Below the pieces are notes generated by a model that had not been told where the DNA came from, did no database searches, and saw only the letters and a list, made by a program, of their open reading frames with translations. A stretch of DNA of 64,000 nucleotides from an uncultured Alphaproteobacteria bacterium (GTDB taxonomy: Bacteria > Pseudomonadota > Alphaproteobacteria > RF32 > CAG-239): positions 316,737-380,736 of the forward strand of contig CALXWA010000001.1 of the NCBI GenBank assembly GCA_944392275.1. The letters run 5' to 3'. Position 1 is the first letter of the stretch. Every line of letters starts with the position of its first letter. Positions 43,803 through 54,557 of the stretch are shown one piece after another. Both the position numbers and the translations under genes were made by a program.

Positions 43803-45260
43803 TTAATTTAATTTTTCCATCAACATTTTGTTTACAATCGCCGGATTGGCTTTTCCTTTAGAGGCCTTCATAACTTGACCGACAAACCATCCTAACAAAT
43901 TGTTTTTTCCGTTTTTATAGGCGGCAACATTATCCGGATTTTCAGCAATAATCTGGTCGACAAGAGCCTCAATAGCTCCGGTATCGGTAACTTGTTTCAA
44001 ACCTCTTTCTTCAACAATTTTTTCCGGATTTTCCCCTGTTTCAGCCATAATCTCGAAAACATCCTTTGCGGTTTTCCCGTTAATAATGTTTCCGGTAATC
44101 AAATCAACCAATTTACCAAGGTTTTCCGGAGAAATTGGACTTTCATCCAATGTAATTTTCTTTTCATTTAACATGGCAAAAAAATCACCCATCATCCAAT
44201 TGGCAACCTTTTTGGCATCATGACCTTTCGCAGCTTTTTCAAAAAACTCGGCTGTTTCACGATTTTCACACAAAACATCGGCATCATACGGCGTTAAACC
44301 AAGTTCTTTGATAAATCTTGCTTTTTTAGCATCCGGCAACTCAACCAATTCGGATTTAATTTGCTCAATCCAAGCCTCATCCAAGACCAAAGGTAACAAA
44401 TCCGGCTCCGGGAAATACCGATAATCATGAGCAAATTCTTTTTTCCGCATAACTTTGCTAATGCCTTTAGCCGGATCAAACTGACGTGTTTCTTGCTCAA
44501 TGGTCCCTCCGGTCTCATAGACTTCGACATGACGTTTGGCTTCACTCTCAATCGCCTGCATAACAAACTTGACCGAGTTAACATTTTTCATTTCACACCG
44601 AGTCCGATAACCTTCTTCTCCGATTTTACGAACCGACACATTAACATCACAACGCATAGAGCCTTCATCCATATTTCCGTCACAGGTTTCCAAGTACCGA
44701 ACAATGGAACGTAATTTACGCAAGAAAGCCCCAGCCTCTTCCGGAGAACGAAAATCAGGTTTTGTCACAATCTCCATCAAACCGACCCCGGCACGATTCA
44801 AATCAATAAAGCTCTTATCCGGAGAAATATCATGAATAGATTTTCCGGCATCTTGTTCAATATGCATCCGTTCAATCCCGATATTTTTAGAACTTCCGTC
44901 TTCCAAATCAATTTTAACAAAACCTTCGCCAACAATCGGATATTTAAATTGACTGATTTGGTAACCTTGCGGTAAATCGGCATAAAAATAATTTTTACGT
45001 GCAAATTCCGAATATTTATTAATAACGGCATTTAATCCCAAACCGGTTTTAATGGCTTGATGCACACATTCTTTATTCAACGTTGGCAACATTCCGGGCA
45101 TTCCGGCATCAATAAAAGAAACATTTTCGTTCGGATCCGAACCATAATGAGTTGACGCTCCGGAAAACATTTTAGATTTTGAGATAATCTGACAATGGAT
45201 TTCCAGTCCGCAAATAACTTCCCAATTTCCGGTTTTTCCTTCAATAATCATCCCTGTCAT
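43803..45260 (-). CDS. gatB: Asp/Glu-tRNA amidotransferase subunit B
   Basis: A 485-residue Gat[23 protein letters not shown] is the kinase-domain start, and [49 protein letters not shown] is the strongest signature. The C-terminal YqeY-like helical tail ([34 protein letters not shown]) contacts tRNA. GatB phosphorylates the misacylated Glu/Asp on tRNA and completes amidation with GatA-supplied ammonia. Its ATG shares one base with the gatA stop (TAATG). The in-frame ATG at 45251 is an alternative start. Confidence 0.97.
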   Translation of the reverse strand: MTGMIIEGKTGNWEVICGLEIHCQIISKSKMFSGASTHYGSDPNENVSFIDAGMPGMLPTLNKECVHQAIKTGLGLNAVINKYSEFARKNYFYADLPQGYQISQFKYPIVGEGFVKIDLEDGSSKNIGIERMHIEQDAGKSIHDISPDKSFIDLNRAGVGLMEIVTKPDFRSPEEAGAFLRKLRSIVRYLETCDGNMDEGSMRCDVNVSVRKIGEEGYRTRCEMKNVNSVKFVMQAIESEAKRHVEVYETGGTIEQETRQFDPAKGISKVMRKKEFAHDYRYFPEPDLLPLVLDEAWIEQIKSELVELPDAKKARFIKELGLTPYDADVLCENRETAEFFEKAAKGHDAKKVANWMMGDFFAMLNEKKITLDESPISPENLGKLVDLITGNIINGKTAKDVFEIMAETGENPEKIVEERGLKQVTDTGAIEALVDQIIAENPDNVAAYKNGKNNLLGWFVGQVMKASKGKANPAIVNKMLMEKLN

Positions 45261-46717
45261 TATCTTACCTTTCTAAAATCAACATCTTTTTCCAACGCAT
45301 CGGCAACCTTAAAGATTGAGGCTTCATCAAAAGCTTTACCAACCAACTGCATTCCAAGCGGCAATCCCGCCTCAGACAACCCAATCGGCAAGCTCATAGC
45401 CGGCAAACCGGCCAAACTGACGGATACCGTAAAGATATCATTCAACCACATCAAAATCGGATTTTCATTCATCGATTTATCCCCAATGGCAAAAGCTGCC
45501 GTCGGAGCCGTCGGGGTTAACATAACATCGCATTTTTCAAAGGCTTTAAGATAATCCTCTCGAATCAAACGCCGAACTTTTTGAGCCCGCAGATAATAAG
45601 CATCATAATACCCTGCAGACAGAACATACGTTCCAATCATAATTCTTCGTTTAACTTCTTTTCCAAATCCTGCCGTTCTGGAATTAATGTACATATCGTC
45701 CAAATGTTTTCCATCAATTCGATTACCAAAACGCAAACCATCATAGCGAGCCAAATTAGAAGAAGCCTCCGCCGGAGCAATAATGTAATAAGTTGCCAAA
45801 GCATATTTAATATGCGGCAAAGACACTTCAACCACCTCAGCTCCCCGAGCCTTTAACATCTCGGCTGCCTTATTCCAATAAGCGGCAATTTCTTTATCCA
45901 AGCCATCAACATAAAACTCTTTGGGCAACCCGATTTTCATACCCTTAATATCTTGTCCCAAATAAGCCTCAAAATCCGGCACATCAATTTTTGCCGAGGT
46001 AGCATCTTTAGCATCATATCCGGACATGGTTTTCAGCATAATCGCACAATCACGAACATCTTTGGCAATTGGCCCCGCCTGATCCAAAGAAGAAGCAAAC
46101 GCAATAATTCCATAACGAGAACAACGCCCGTAAGTCGGCTTAATTCCGGTCACTCCGCAATAAGCTGACGGTTGCCGAATAGAACCGCCGGTATCTGTTC
46201 CGGTTGCTCCGGCACACATATTGGCCGCAACCGCAGCCGCCGATCCGCCGGAAGAACCTCCGGCAACTAGCGGAACATCTTTACTCCATGGATTAATAAC
46301 CGGTCCAAAAGCCGAAGTTTCGTTACTTCCGCCCATGGCAAATTCATCCAAATTAAGTTTTCCCAAAAAAGAAGCTCCGGCGGCCAACAATTTAGACGTT
46401 ACCGTCGACTCATAAGGCGGAACAAATCCTTTAAGGATATTGGAACATGCCGTGGTGGCAATCCCTTTTGTACAAAACAAATCTTTAATTCCTAAAGGAA
46501 TTCCTTCCAAATCACCTGCCGTACCGTTTTGGTATTTTTCTTGGCTGACTTGAGCTTGTTTTAAGGCTAAATCCGGCGTTTCACAAACATAGGCGTTCAA
46601 ACGGCGACATTCATCCATTTTATTAAGATAAGCCTTTGTTAATTCCGTTGTTGAAAACTCTTTCTTTTTCAGCCCTTCTTTGGCTTCTGCAATTGTCAAC
46701 TTTGTTAAATCTGTCAT
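45260..46717 (-). CDS. gatA: Asp/Glu-tRNA amidotransferase subunit A
   Basis: A ~485-residue amidase-signature enzyme that releases ammonia from glutamine. The Ser-cisSer-Lys triad region is visible: [14 protein letters not shown] (Lys), [17 protein letters not shown] (cis-Ser) and [16 protein letters not shown] (nucleophile Ser). I prefer the start at 46717 (MTDLTKLT), with AAGAG at a suitable distance, over 46726. With GatB and GatC it makes Gln-tRNA(Gln) and/or Asn-tRNA(Asn), indicating that the host lacks at least one of the matching synthetases (general knowledge, not visible here). Confidence 0.97.
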   Translation of the reverse strand: MTDLTKLTIAEAKEGLKKKEFSTTELTKAYLNKMDECRRLNAYVCETPDLALKQAQVSQEKYQNGTAGDLEGIPLGIKDLFCTKGIATTACSNILKGFVPPYESTVTSKLLAAGASFLGKLNLDEFAMGGSNETSAFGPVINPWSKDVPLVAGGSSGGSAAAVAANMCAGATGTDTGGSIRQPSAYCGVTGIKPTYGRCSRYGIIAFASSLDQAGPIAKDVRDCAIMLKTMSGYDAKDATSAKIDVPDFEAYLGQDIKGMKIGLPKEFYVDGLDKEIAAYWNKAAEMLKARGAEVVEVSLPHIKYALATYYIIAPAEASSNLARYDGLRFGNRIDGKHLDDMYINSRTAGFGKEVKRRIMIGTYVLSAGYYDAYYLRAQKVRRLIREDYLKAFEKCDVMLTPTAPTAAFAIGDKSMNENPILMWLNDIFTVSVSLAGLPAMSLPIGLSEAGLPLGMQLVGKAFDEASIFKVADALEKDVDFRKVR

Positions 46718-46783
46718 TCTATCCATCTCTTCTCAATTTACCGATAACATCTGTTAAAAAAACAGAAATCATCTCTCAACAAA

Positions 46784-47071
46784 CTATTCAACCACTTTAG
46801 GTACCGTAAAATACCCATATTCTTTCATCGGAGCATTTGCCAAAACAGCCTCGCTTTGGTTTCCTTCGGTAACTTCATCTTCTCTTAAAGTCAAACAACC
46901 GTCATTAACGGAAATCAAGGGTTCAACTCCGTCGACATTAACTTCAGCCAACTGATCGACCCATTGCAAAATTTTATTAAACTCTTCTTCTGTTGCCTCA
47001 ATTTTATCGTCATCGACTTTTAATCGCGACAAAAAAGCAATCCGTTTTACGGTTTCTTTATCTATTGCCAT
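46784..47071 (-). CDS. gatC: Asp/Glu-tRNA amidotransferase subunit C
   Basis: A 95-residue GatC, the belt that holds GatA and GatB. DKETVKRIAFLSRLKVDDDKIEATEEEFNKILQWVDQLAEVNVDGVEPLISV is the full family pattern, ending with EYGYFTVPKVVE. It lies between sppA (13 nt upstream) and gatA in the order sppA-gatC-gatA-gatB on the minus strand. Confidence 0.95.
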   Translation of the reverse strand: MAIDKETVKRIAFLSRLKVDDDKIEATEEEFNKILQWVDQLAEVNVDGVEPLISVNDGCLTLREDEVTEGNQSEAVLANAPMKEYGYFTVPKVVE

Positions 47072-47083
47072 TATTTTTCCCTT

Positions 47084-48895
47084 TTACATATTTAACACAA
47101 ACGGCGGCAACGCCAAATCATATTTCAATCTTTTTAGCACAATCAATCCCTTAATATCAAGCCCAAAATCAGATTTTACTTTATTGGCCGCAACACTCGG
47201 AGAAGATTGAATAACTTCCATTATTTTTTCTTGCAAGGTTTTAGCCTTAGGATAATAAAGAATGGCACATTTTTCATTCTCTTTAATATCAGCCATTTTT
47301 TTAGCCAAACCCAAAGCCTGATTAATACCGCCGATTTCATCGACCAAACCATTTTGCACAGCATCGGCTCCGCTCCAAACTCGCCCTCTGGCCAAAAGAT
47401 TCATTTTTTCTAACGGAATTTCTCTGGCTTCGGAAACTTTTAAAGTAAAATCTTCATATATTCTATCTAACGATTTGTTAAATATATTTTTTTCACTTTC
47501 AGAAAAAGTTTTATTAACACTCAAAATATCGGCATTTTCACCAAATTTAACACCATCCCAATGAATATCAATTTTAGCCCACAAATCCTTAAACACCAGC
47601 TTACCACCCAAAACACCAATAGAACCGGTAATACTGGAAGGTTCAGCAACAATTTTATCACCCGCTAAAGATATAAAGTATCCACCACTGGCGGCATAAT
47701 CCCCCATAGACACAATTAACGGAACCTTCTTTTCTTCCTTAAATTTCTTTAAAGCATACCAAATTTCTTGAGAGGCGGCATAACTACCTCCAGGAGAATT
47801 TACACGCAAAACCAAAGCCTTAACTGACTTATCTTGAGCAATTTCCTCCAACTGTTTCAAAACCGTTTCAGCTCCGACAATCTTTTCACTCTGGAGAGGG
47901 TTATCAATGCTTTTGCCTTCCGCAATCGTCCCTTCTAGCACCAAAAAAGCGATTTTCTTGCTCGTTTTTGGCTGAGAAAAATTCAAAACATAATTTTCAA
48001 CACTTATTTCATCAACCTGATGTTGTTGTTTAAGATTTTGCAACAGCTCTTGCCGATACCCAATCCGATCAACTAACCCTTTTTGCAAAGATATTTCAGC
48101 ATCAAGCGGAGCCTGGTTAACCAAATCTTGCAGCTGTCGCCCGACAAAACCACGCTCTTTACTGACATCCGTCAAAAAAGTATCCATAATACTTTTACCC
48201 AGCTTTTCCAGTTCACTCCGATAAGGAGCGGACATTTGGGTCTGAGTTAAAGAATCTGCCGCGGTTTTGAACTCATAACGCGAGTAAAATTCCGGAGTAA
48301 TTCCCACTTTATTCGCCAGAGCCCGCACAAAAGGAACCTCCATAGACAATCCGGTTATTCCAACCTCTGAATTGGGTTGCATCCAAATTTCATCAAAAGC
48401 AGAAGCCAAATAATATTCCGAAGTTCCCTGCCCCAAAGCTCCAAAACCAGAAGATGTCATATAAGCTTTTTTTCCGCTGGCTTTAAAGTTATAAATTGCT
48501 TGACGCAAATCTTGAATTTGAGCCAATCCTAAATCAGAAACACTGATATTCCCGACAAGAAAATGGATTCTTTTATCCATCGCAGCAACATTGATTGCTT
48601 TAATCAAATCATAAAAAGAAAGCAAACTTTCCTCACTGATTTCCGTCAGTAGGTTATCATTTCGCACTTCGCCAAAACTTTGGTTAAAATTAATGGTCAA
48701 AACAGCCCTGCCCGGAACAGTTGCAGACATTCCGGCTTCTTGCCGTAACATTCCCAAAATTGCCAACAAAAAAAGAATAAACAATACCCCGAAAATTGCA
48801 AAAGCATAAACAACCGACTTAACCAATATTTTGGTATGCAAAATTCTTTTTCTTTTGGAACGCAATTCGGGAAACGGAGTTGTAATTTCTGGCAT
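47084..48895 (-). CDS. sppA: Signal peptide peptidase SppA, 67K type
   Basis: A 603-residue serine protease of the inner membrane. Start at ATG 48895 (MPEITTPF), with GAGGGG upstream; the longer frame to 48934 runs through the fabI terminator. One N-terminal membrane helix (SVVYAFAIFGVLFILFLLAILG) precedes two tandem S49 domains. The N-terminal one carries the lysine region (AIYNFKASGKKAYMTSSGF) and the C-terminal one the catalytic serine in VSMGDYAASGGYFISLAGDKIVAEPSSITGSIGV, with LRVNSPGGS. It degrades cleaved signal peptides. It heads the gatCAB transcript. Confidence 0.94.
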   Translation of the reverse strand: MPEITTPFPELRSKRKRILHTKILVKSVVYAFAIFGVLFILFLLAILGMLRQEAGMSATVPGRAVLTINFNQSFGEVRNDNLLTEISEESLLSFYDLIKAINVAAMDKRIHFLVGNISVSDLGLAQIQDLRQAIYNFKASGKKAYMTSSGFGALGQGTSEYYLASAFDEIWMQPNSEVGITGLSMEVPFVRALANKVGITPEFYSRYEFKTAADSLTQTQMSAPYRSELEKLGKSIMDTFLTDVSKERGFVGRQLQDLVNQAPLDAEISLQKGLVDRIGYRQELLQNLKQQHQVDEISVENYVLNFSQPKTSKKIAFLVLEGTIAEGKSIDNPLQSEKIVGAETVLKQLEEIAQDKSVKALVLRVNSPGGSYAASQEIWYALKKFKEEKKVPLIVSMGDYAASGGYFISLAGDKIVAEPSSITGSIGVLGGKLVFKDLWAKIDIHWDGVKFGENADILSVNKTFSESEKNIFNKSLDRIYEDFTLKVSEAREIPLEKMNLLARGRVWSGADAVQNGLVDEIGGINQALGLAKKMADIKENEKCAILYYPKAKTLQEKIMEVIQSSPSVAANKVKSDFGLDIKGLIVLKRLKYDLALPPFVLNM

Positions 48896-48910
48896 CAAGG
48901 ACCCCTCAAT

Positions 48911-48947
48911 AAAAAAATAAAGACCATTTTTCAATGGTCCTTATTTT
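48911..48947 (-). terminator. Terminator of fabI
   Basis: Stem AAAATAAGGACCATT / TGGTCTTTATTTT with AT-rich tail, 50 nt past the fabI stop on the minus strand. Confidence 0.8.
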
Positions 48948-48999
48948 AATCTTTAATAGGCTATTCACAAGCACATTTTAAGAGTTACTCTCTCAAATT

Positions 49000-49827
49000 T
49001 TAGTCTTTCAACATTTCAGCCGTTGCTGCAACATTATCCAAGTTCAACATTCCTTGAATATGGTAACCGCAGTCAACATGAACAACCTCACCGGTAATAC
49101 CGGTTCCGCAAGCAGACAACAAACCCAAAGCAGCCATGCCGACTTCTTCTTGCGTAACATTACGACGCAACGGAGCATTTAACTCATTCCAGTGCAAAAT
49201 CTTACGGAAATCACCAATACCGGAAGCCGCCAAAGTCTTAATCGGACCGGCAGAAATTGCATTAACGCGAACCCCTTGCTTGCCGAGATCCATTGCAGCA
49301 TAACGAACAGAAGCTTCCAAAGCGGCTTTGGCAACACCCATAATGTTATAGTTAGGCAAAACTCTTTCGCTACCCATATAGGTTAAAGTAACAATTGCAC
49401 CGCCTTCATTCATGAGCGGAGAAGCATATTTACAAGCCTCTAAGAAAGAGAAGCAAGAAATCTCCATTGTCATCTTAAAGTTATCACGAGTAGTATCAAT
49501 TGTACGACCTTTAAGTTGATTTTTATCAGAAAAAGCAATGGCATGCACAACAAAGTCGATTTTGCCCCATTTTTCGCCAAGTTCTTTAAAGCAATTTTCA
49601 ACACTGGCAGAATCAGAAACATCACATTTAATCAACAAAGCTTCTTTGTCTAATTGAGCCGCCAACGGCTGAACTCTTTTCTCCAAAGCCTCGTTTTGGT
49701 AAGAAATTGCCAACTGAGCACCTTGGTCGTTCAGAGCCTGAGCAATTCCCCAAGCAATGGACTTATCATTAGCAAGGCCCATAATCAAGCCTCTTTTACC
49801 AGCCATCAGAGCCGTATTTGTAGTCAT
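49000..49827 (-). CDS. fabI: Enoyl-[acyl-carrier-protein] reductase FabI
   Basis: A 275-residue NADH-dependent enoyl-ACP reductase for the last step of fatty-acid elongation. KRGLIMGLANDKSIAWGIAQAL is the FabI-type cofactor site, DFVVHAIAFSDKNQLKGR follows, and the catalytic Tyr-x6-Lys is in YNIMGVAKAALEASVRYAAMDLG, with RVNAISAGPIKTLAASGI. It is the classic FabI, target of triclosan and isoniazid-like inhibitors in other bacteria. It stands as a single gene with its own terminator, divergent from yihY. Confidence 0.97.
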   Translation of the reverse strand: MTTNTALMAGKRGLIMGLANDKSIAWGIAQALNDQGAQLAISYQNEALEKRVQPLAAQLDKEALLIKCDVSDSASVENCFKELGEKWGKIDFVVHAIAFSDKNQLKGRTIDTTRDNFKMTMEISCFSFLEACKYASPLMNEGGAIVTLTYMGSERVLPNYNIMGVAKAALEASVRYAAMDLGKQGVRVNAISAGPIKTLAASGIGDFRKILHWNELNAPLRRNVTQEEVGMAALGLLSACGTGITGEVVHVDCGYHIQGMLNLDNVAATAEMLKD

Positions 49828-49928
49828 GTCAAAGTTCCTTTACTATATCTTAAATTAAAAACTTGAATTCTGAATTGTTTTTTATAAAATTAAAAGCGAT
49901 TTGTAAACAATTTTTTTTAAGGTGTCGA

Positions 49929-50882
49929 ATGTATAGTAATAATTCTCTTTCCATGACATTAAACAAAGCCAAAACTTTCGCTCACTCTTCTTACAATTAT
50001 ATTCGCTACCTCATCAACCGGATTAATGATGATACGGTTTTTCGTGTTGCCGCCGCCTTAAGCTACACTTCTCTCATTGCGATTGTTCCGCTTATTGCAA
50101 TCGGGTTGGCAATTTTTTCGGCTTTTCCGGTTTTTCATAATGTCAAAGAACAGTTACAAGACATTGTTTTACAAAATGTTGTTCCCAATATAGAACAAGA
50201 AATCAGCCAATATTTTGCCGACTTTATTAATGCCACCGCACAACTAACCACCATTGGCGTAATCGGAATTGCCTTAACGGCGATTCTGTTGCTATCAACC
50301 ATTGAAAACAGCCTCAATTTTATTTTTAAAGTACATAAATCTCGCAATATTAAAACAAAAATCACGTTATATTGGACGGTAATTACCTTAGGGCCTCTTT
50401 TGCTTGGCACGGCCTTTTCCCTAAGAGGTTATGTCTATACCTTACAAAAATTTATGCCTGAAGATATTGTCCATTCCCAATTTTACCTTAGTTTTCTTAT
50501 TCCATGTGTCTTTACCATTCTGGCACTGGTTCTGCTTTATGTTCTTGTTCCCAACAAAAAAGTTTCCGTTTCTCATGGTTTTGTTGGAGCAACCGTTGCC
50601 ATGCTCCTATTTTTGGTTTTAAGAAAATTTTTCGGATTATTGATTTACGCCAGCTCCATGTACAAAACACTTTACGGAGCCTTGGCAACAATTCCGGTAT
50701 TACTGATTTGGATTTATTGTTCATGGATTGTTGTCATTTTAGGGGCTGTTGTAACCGCCTCCATTTCAGATTATAAAGAATTTGTTCTGTTTCAAAAGGC
50801 CGCTCAATCTGGCATTGAGCTCTACCCCGCCAAAAAAAGAACCTCCAAAACAAAAAAACGCTTGCCAAAAGAACAAAAATAG
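49929..50882 (+). CDS. YihY/BrkB (RBN) family membrane protein
   Basis: A 317-residue inner-membrane protein of about six helices. I choose ATG 49929, with TAAGG six bases upstream; the TTG at 49863 has no site. DDTVFRVAAALSYTSLIAIVPLIAIGLAIFSAFPVF is the family start, and YALSYT-type and 'LLIWIYCSWIVVILGAVVTASI' near the end close the domain. The family was once called ribonuclease BN by error; transport or envelope roles are proposed. The short Lys-rich tail is cytoplasmic. It lies before recA with a ~100-nt gap containing the recA promoter. Confidence 0.92.
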   Translation: MYSNNSLSMTLNKAKTFAHSSYNYIRYLINRINDDTVFRVAAALSYTSLIAIVPLIAIGLAIFSAFPVFHNVKEQLQDIVLQNVVPNIEQEISQYFADFINATAQLTTIGVIGIALTAILLLSTIENSLNFIFKVHKSRNIKTKITLYWTVITLGPLLLGTAFSLRGYVYTLQKFMPEDIVHSQFYLSFLIPCVFTILALVLLYVLVPNKKVSVSHGFVGATVAMLLFLVLRKFFGLLIYASSMYKTLYGALATIPVLLIWIYCSWIVVILGAVVTASISDYKEFVLFQKAAQSGIELYPAKKRTSKTKKRLPKEQK

Positions 50883-50920
50883 AACATATTACTTTTCAAG
50901 GGATAACTGAGAGACGAAAA

Positions 50921-50948
50921 TTGTATTTTTTCTCAGCTCAGCTATAAC
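50921..50948 (+). promoter_or_regulatory. Promoter of recA
   Basis: TTGTAT - 16 bases - TATAAC, 38 nt before the ATG. I do not find a clear alphaproteobacterial LexA box (GTTC-N7-GTTC) in the gap, so SOS control is not supported by reading. Confidence 0.55.
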
Positions 50949-50986
50949 AATTAACAGAAATAACATTTAACATAAGGTAGATTCAC

Positions 50987-52018
50987 ATGGATAAAGATAA
51001 AGCTCTTGATGCGGCTCTCAGTCAAATTGAAAAAGCTTTTGGTAAAGGCTCAATCATGAGACTGGGACAAGATAACGCCCATGCCGATATTGAAGCAATT
51101 TCCACGGGTTCTCTCGGTTTGGATTTAGCTCTTGGTATCGGGGGGATGCCTAAAGGACGTATTGTTGAAATTTATGGACCGGAGAGCTCCGGTAAAACCA
51201 CATTGGCACTAAGTGTCATTGCCCAAGCTCAAAAGAAAGGTGGCACATGTGCTTTTATAGATGCGGAACATGCACTGGATCCGTCTTATGCCAAAAAGAT
51301 TGGGGTTGATATTGAAAACCTGTTAATTTCACAACCCGATGCCGGAGAACAAGCCCTTGAGATTGCAGACACATTGGTTCGTTCCGGTGCGATTGATGTT
51401 TTGGTCGTCGATTCGGTTGCCGCCCTTGTCCCTAAGGCCGAACTTGAAGGAGAAATGGGCGATTCTCATATGGGTTTACAAGCACGCCTCATGAGTCAAG
51501 CTCTCCGCAAATTAACATCTACGGTTGCCCGTTCAAATACCTTAATTATTTTCATTAACCAAATCCGTATGAAGATTGGGGTTATGTTTGGCAATCCGGA
51601 AACGACCACCGGCGGAAATGCTCTCAAATTTTATGCCTCTGTCCGTATTGATATCCGCAGCATTGGCAAACTAAAAGACAAAGAAGAAATTGTCGGTAGT
51701 CAAACCCGCGTTAAGATTGTTAAAAACAAGGTAGCTCCTCCGTTCAAAGTTATTGATTTTGATATTATGTACGGAGAAGGCATTTCCAAAACCGGGGAAC
51801 TCCTTGATTTAGGGATTAAGGCCAACATTGTTGAAAAATCAGGCTCTTGGTTTGCATATAACGGAGAAAAGCTCGGTCAAGGAAGAGAAAATGCCAAACA
51901 ATTTCTGAAAGACCATCCGGATATTGCCCAAGAAATAGAAAACAAAATCAAAGCCGATGCCGGACATTTGAGTAGCGAACTCATGGGAGATGATACCTCC
52001 CCTTCAGAAGAAGAATAA
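50987..52018 (+). CDS. recA: Recombinase RecA
   Basis: A 343-residue RecA of normal length. Walker A is [22 protein letters not shown], Walker B is [23 protein letters not shown], loop L1 follows, and [34 protein letters not shown] covers loop L2 and the ATP cap. The acidic C-terminal tail ([13 protein letters not shown]) is typical. It forms filaments on single-stranded DNA for recombination and for LexA cleavage. It is a single gene with a promoter and a perfect terminator. Confidence 0.99.
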   Translation: MDKDKALDAALSQIEKAFGKGSIMRLGQDNAHADIEAISTGSLGLDLALGIGGMPKGRIVEIYGPESSGKTTLALSVIAQAQKKGGTCAFIDAEHALDPSYAKKIGVDIENLLISQPDAGEQALEIADTLVRSGAIDVLVVDSVAALVPKAELEGEMGDSHMGLQARLMSQALRKLTSTVARSNTLIIFINQIRMKIGVMFGNPETTTGGNALKFYASVRIDIRSIGKLKDKEEIVGSQTRVKIVKNKVAPPFKVIDFDIMYGEGISKTGELLDLGIKANIVEKSGSWFAYNGEKLGQGRENAKQFLKDHPDIAQEIENKIKADAGHLSSELMGDDTSPSEEE

Positions 52019-52030
52019 ATAAATAAACAA

Positions 52031-52062
52031 AAAAATCCCTTGCCAGTTAGCAAGGGATTTTT
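52031..52062 (+). terminator. Terminator of recA
   Basis: Eleven-base stem AAATCCCTTGC / GCAAGGGATTT followed by T's; symmetric, so it may also end the convergent LRR gene. Confidence 0.88.
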
Positions 52063-52079
52063 CTTATTAATAAAATAGA

Positions 52080-54557
52080 TTAATAACTCCATGCATTGTT
52101 AGACCATCTTTCATCATTAGGAATATTTGTACCACTAAATATACCTGTATAAGAAGAAAGTTTTGATGGTTTTACAGGAGCCACTCCTGTTAATCCTGTA
52201 CATTTTTGAAACATAAAAGTAGCATCCGTAATTTCTGAAGGTAATTCAGGAATTACCCCTGTTAATCCACCACAATTTCTAAACATTGCATACCCATTTT
52301 TTAAATTATTTGGTAATTCTGGTATATTCCCCGTTAATCCTGTACAACCATCAAACATATATCCTGCACTATTCATACTTGTAGGAAAAGTTGGAATATT
52401 ACCTACCAATCCTGTACATCCTGAAAACATAGTATGTCCACTAGTTAAGCTAGAAGGCAGTGAAGGAATATTTCCAGTTAGTTTTTTACAATTCTCGAAC
52501 ATTTGATACCCATTCGACAAATTTGAAGGTAATTTTGGTATACTACCTGTTAAATTTTGACATCCTTGAAACATTCCTGCTGCATCAGTTACAGATGATT
52601 CAAGACTTGTGATTTTTCCATTCAACCCATTACAATAAGCAAACATATATTGACCTGTTCGCAAATTTTTAGGCAAACTTGGAACATCTCCTGTTAAACC
52701 TCCATCATAAGTAAACATTTGATTAGCATTAGTTAAACTATTAGGTAATTGTGGAATACCACCTTTCAAACCATAACATGCCTTAAACATAGAATCTCCA
52801 TTTTGTAATCCTGAAGGCAAATTTGGAATATTGCCTGTCAAATTGCCACAATATTCAAACATACTAGATCCATCCGATAAACTTGCAGGTAACTCTGGTA
52901 TAATCCCTGTAATATTATCACAGCTACTAAACATACTGGCCCCTTTTCTTAAGTTAGATGGAATATTAGTAATCTTTCCCGTTAACTTTTTACAATCTTT
53001 AAACATTGAACTACCATTGGTAAGACTATCTGGTAATTTTGGGATACCTCCTGTTACACCTGTACAAAATTCGAACATTGAACTTCCGTCAGTTAATTGA
53101 GAAGGAATTTCAGGAAATTCGCCTGTTAAACCCTTACAAAGATAAAACATATATGAACCATTTACTAAGGTTTTAGGCAACTCTGGAATATTTCCAGTTA
53201 AACCACTACAACTAAAAAATAAAGACTTTGCACTCACCAAACCAGAAGGCAATTCCGGAATTGTTCCTTTTAGTTGCCTATGTTTATAAAAAGTACTATC
53301 AAATGACTTAACTGATGCAAGATTCAGTTGCTTAAGAGCAACAACATTTGTTGTACTTATTTTTCCCATTGCAGGTAAACGTCCAACAATTGTAAGAATA
53401 TATTCTTTTGAATCTTCCTCATATGTATGAGAAACAATACCTGATGTTGTATAATTTTCTTTTACACCATCTCCCCAATCAATATCAAAATTAATATCGG
53501 ATGCATTTTCAACCTTAAAACTAAACTCCTTGCCCAAACTGGTATCAATAACAAGTTTGATAGCCTCATCAAATTGCGGATCAACATTATCATTTTCGGT
53601 TTTCGAACAAGCCTGTACTTGTGTTGTTGCCCCAACCATACCGGCAATGGCATCATATCCGGTCGGGCAAGCCGTACAACTTCCCGGACCAATATTGGCT
53701 TTATACGTTCCTTGCGGACAAATCTCACAGGCCGCCTCCAGACTGGTGGCTCCCATTACCCCTGTCTTAGACCCATATCCTGCCGGACACCCCTTACACG
53801 TCGCCGATGCACTGGCAACACTATAACTGCCCTCCGGACATTTTGTACAGTTTTCTCCATAGGTTCCGGCTGGACAGCCGCACGTATAACATTTCATATC
53901 CCCAATTTGCTGGCTAACTGTACAGCTTTGTCCTTCCTGAACAGTATTATAGGTCCCTTCCGGACACGTACAGGCATAACAAATAATACTTTGTTCTGAG
54001 GTACTGCCTCCGGAAGTCATTCCTCCTAAAGAACCACTGTTACTCTCTCCACCTAATGATACTGAAGATTGCTTACAGGATCCAAGGGTCGTTCCATTTA
54101 CAATCTTACATGTTGTTTTTGCTTGAGAGCAATAAAATCCCGCCGCTATATACGGACTGGCTTCTTCCGTGGTCATCCCCAAGACATCTTTACACGTTAA
54201 CTGATAACGACAATCTTTGTAATGTTTTCCAGACCGATCTTGACACGAGGACGCACAGGTATATTTTTCTGCATCAGCCGAAGTATATTTATAACAATTG
54301 GACGCGGTGCTACATTCAATATAATCACAACATCCCGCATATTCGTTAACACACTTTTGGCAGCTATCATTTGGTTTATCAACTTTACCTCGTGCTGCAC
54401 AACTCAATTTAACCGGCTCTCTTATTCCACCGTTTGTATCATTATATCGGGAACTCATATCCCCTATAACTCTTGGTAATGATATAATCCCGGCTTCTGC
54501 TCTTCCTATAAAAAAACACAAGCCTAAGAAGATTATTCCTATTATTCGCTTCTGCAT
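52080..54557 (-). CDS. Secreted Cys-rich, leucine-rich-repeat (BspA/DUF285-type) protein
   Basis: An 825-residue exported protein; ATG 54557 has GGAGGA upstream. The signal peptide is QKRIIGIIFLGLCFFIGRAEAG. Residues ~50-320 are Cys-rich with ephrin-receptor/EGF-like units (CPEGSYSVASASATCKGC, CPAGYGSKTG, CPQGTYKANIGPGSCTAC). Next a PKD/BspA-like strand segment contains DIDWGDGVKENY and SHTYEED. The C-terminal ~380 residues are 16 repeats of 24 residues ending MF..C.. LTG.IP. Such proteins act as surface adhesins or host-interaction factors in gut and oral bacteria; here this is inference. No sorting domain is evident at the C-terminus, which ends DERWSNNAWSY. Confidence 0.85.
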   Translation of the reverse strand: MQKRIIGIIFLGLCFFIGRAEAGIISLPRVIGDMSSRYNDTNGGIREPVKLSCAARGKVDKPNDSCQKCVNEYAGCCDYIECSTASNCYKYTSADAEKYTCASSCQDRSGKHYKDCRYQLTCKDVLGMTTEEASPYIAAGFYCSQAKTTCKIVNGTTLGSCKQSSVSLGGESNSGSLGGMTSGGSTSEQSIICYACTCPEGTYNTVQEGQSCTVSQQIGDMKCYTCGCPAGTYGENCTKCPEGSYSVASASATCKGCPAGYGSKTGVMGATSLEAACEICPQGTYKANIGPGSCTACPTGYDAIAGMVGATTQVQACSKTENDNVDPQFDEAIKLVIDTSLGKEFSFKVENASDINFDIDWGDGVKENYTTSGIVSHTYEEDSKEYILTIVGRLPAMGKISTTNVVALKQLNLASVKSFDSTFYKHRQLKGTIPELPSGLVSAKSLFFSCSGLTGNIPELPKTLVNGSYMFYLCKGLTGEFPEIPSQLTDGSSMFEFCTGVTGGIPKLPDSLTNGSSMFKDCKKLTGKITNIPSNLRKGASMFSSCDNITGIIPELPASLSDGSSMFEYCGNLTGNIPNLPSGLQNGDSMFKACYGLKGGIPQLPNSLTNANQMFTYDGGLTGDVPSLPKNLRTGQYMFAYCNGLNGKITSLESSVTDAAGMFQGCQNLTGSIPKLPSNLSNGYQMFENCKKLTGNIPSLPSSLTSGHTMFSGCTGLVGNIPTFPTSMNSAGYMFDGCTGLTGNIPELPNNLKNGYAMFRNCGGLTGVIPELPSEITDATFMFQKCTGLTGVAPVKPSKLSSYTGIFSGTNIPNDERWSNNAWSY
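52131..53276 (-). repeat. Sixteen tandem 72-bp (24-residue) LRR units
   Basis: Consensus of the unit is roughly G-L-T-G-x-I-P-x-L-P-x-x-L-x-x-G-x-x-M-F-x-x-C-x. I count 16 units, all 24 residues except the last (22). Units differ in sequence, so expansion is not recent. The stretch appears more AT-rich than the Cys-rich N-terminal half. Confidence 0.85.

Noticed and set aside
50883..50986. LexA/SOS box before recA
   Set aside because: No GTTC-N7-GTTC or GAAC-N7-GAAC element could be found; the GAAC near 50883 lacks a proper partner.
52131..53276. CRISPR array
   Set aside because: The 72-bp periodicity is coding and diverged, reading as LRR units; there are no constant repeats with unique spacers and no cas genes. 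The 141-bp tandem units at 12232-12542 also lack spacers.
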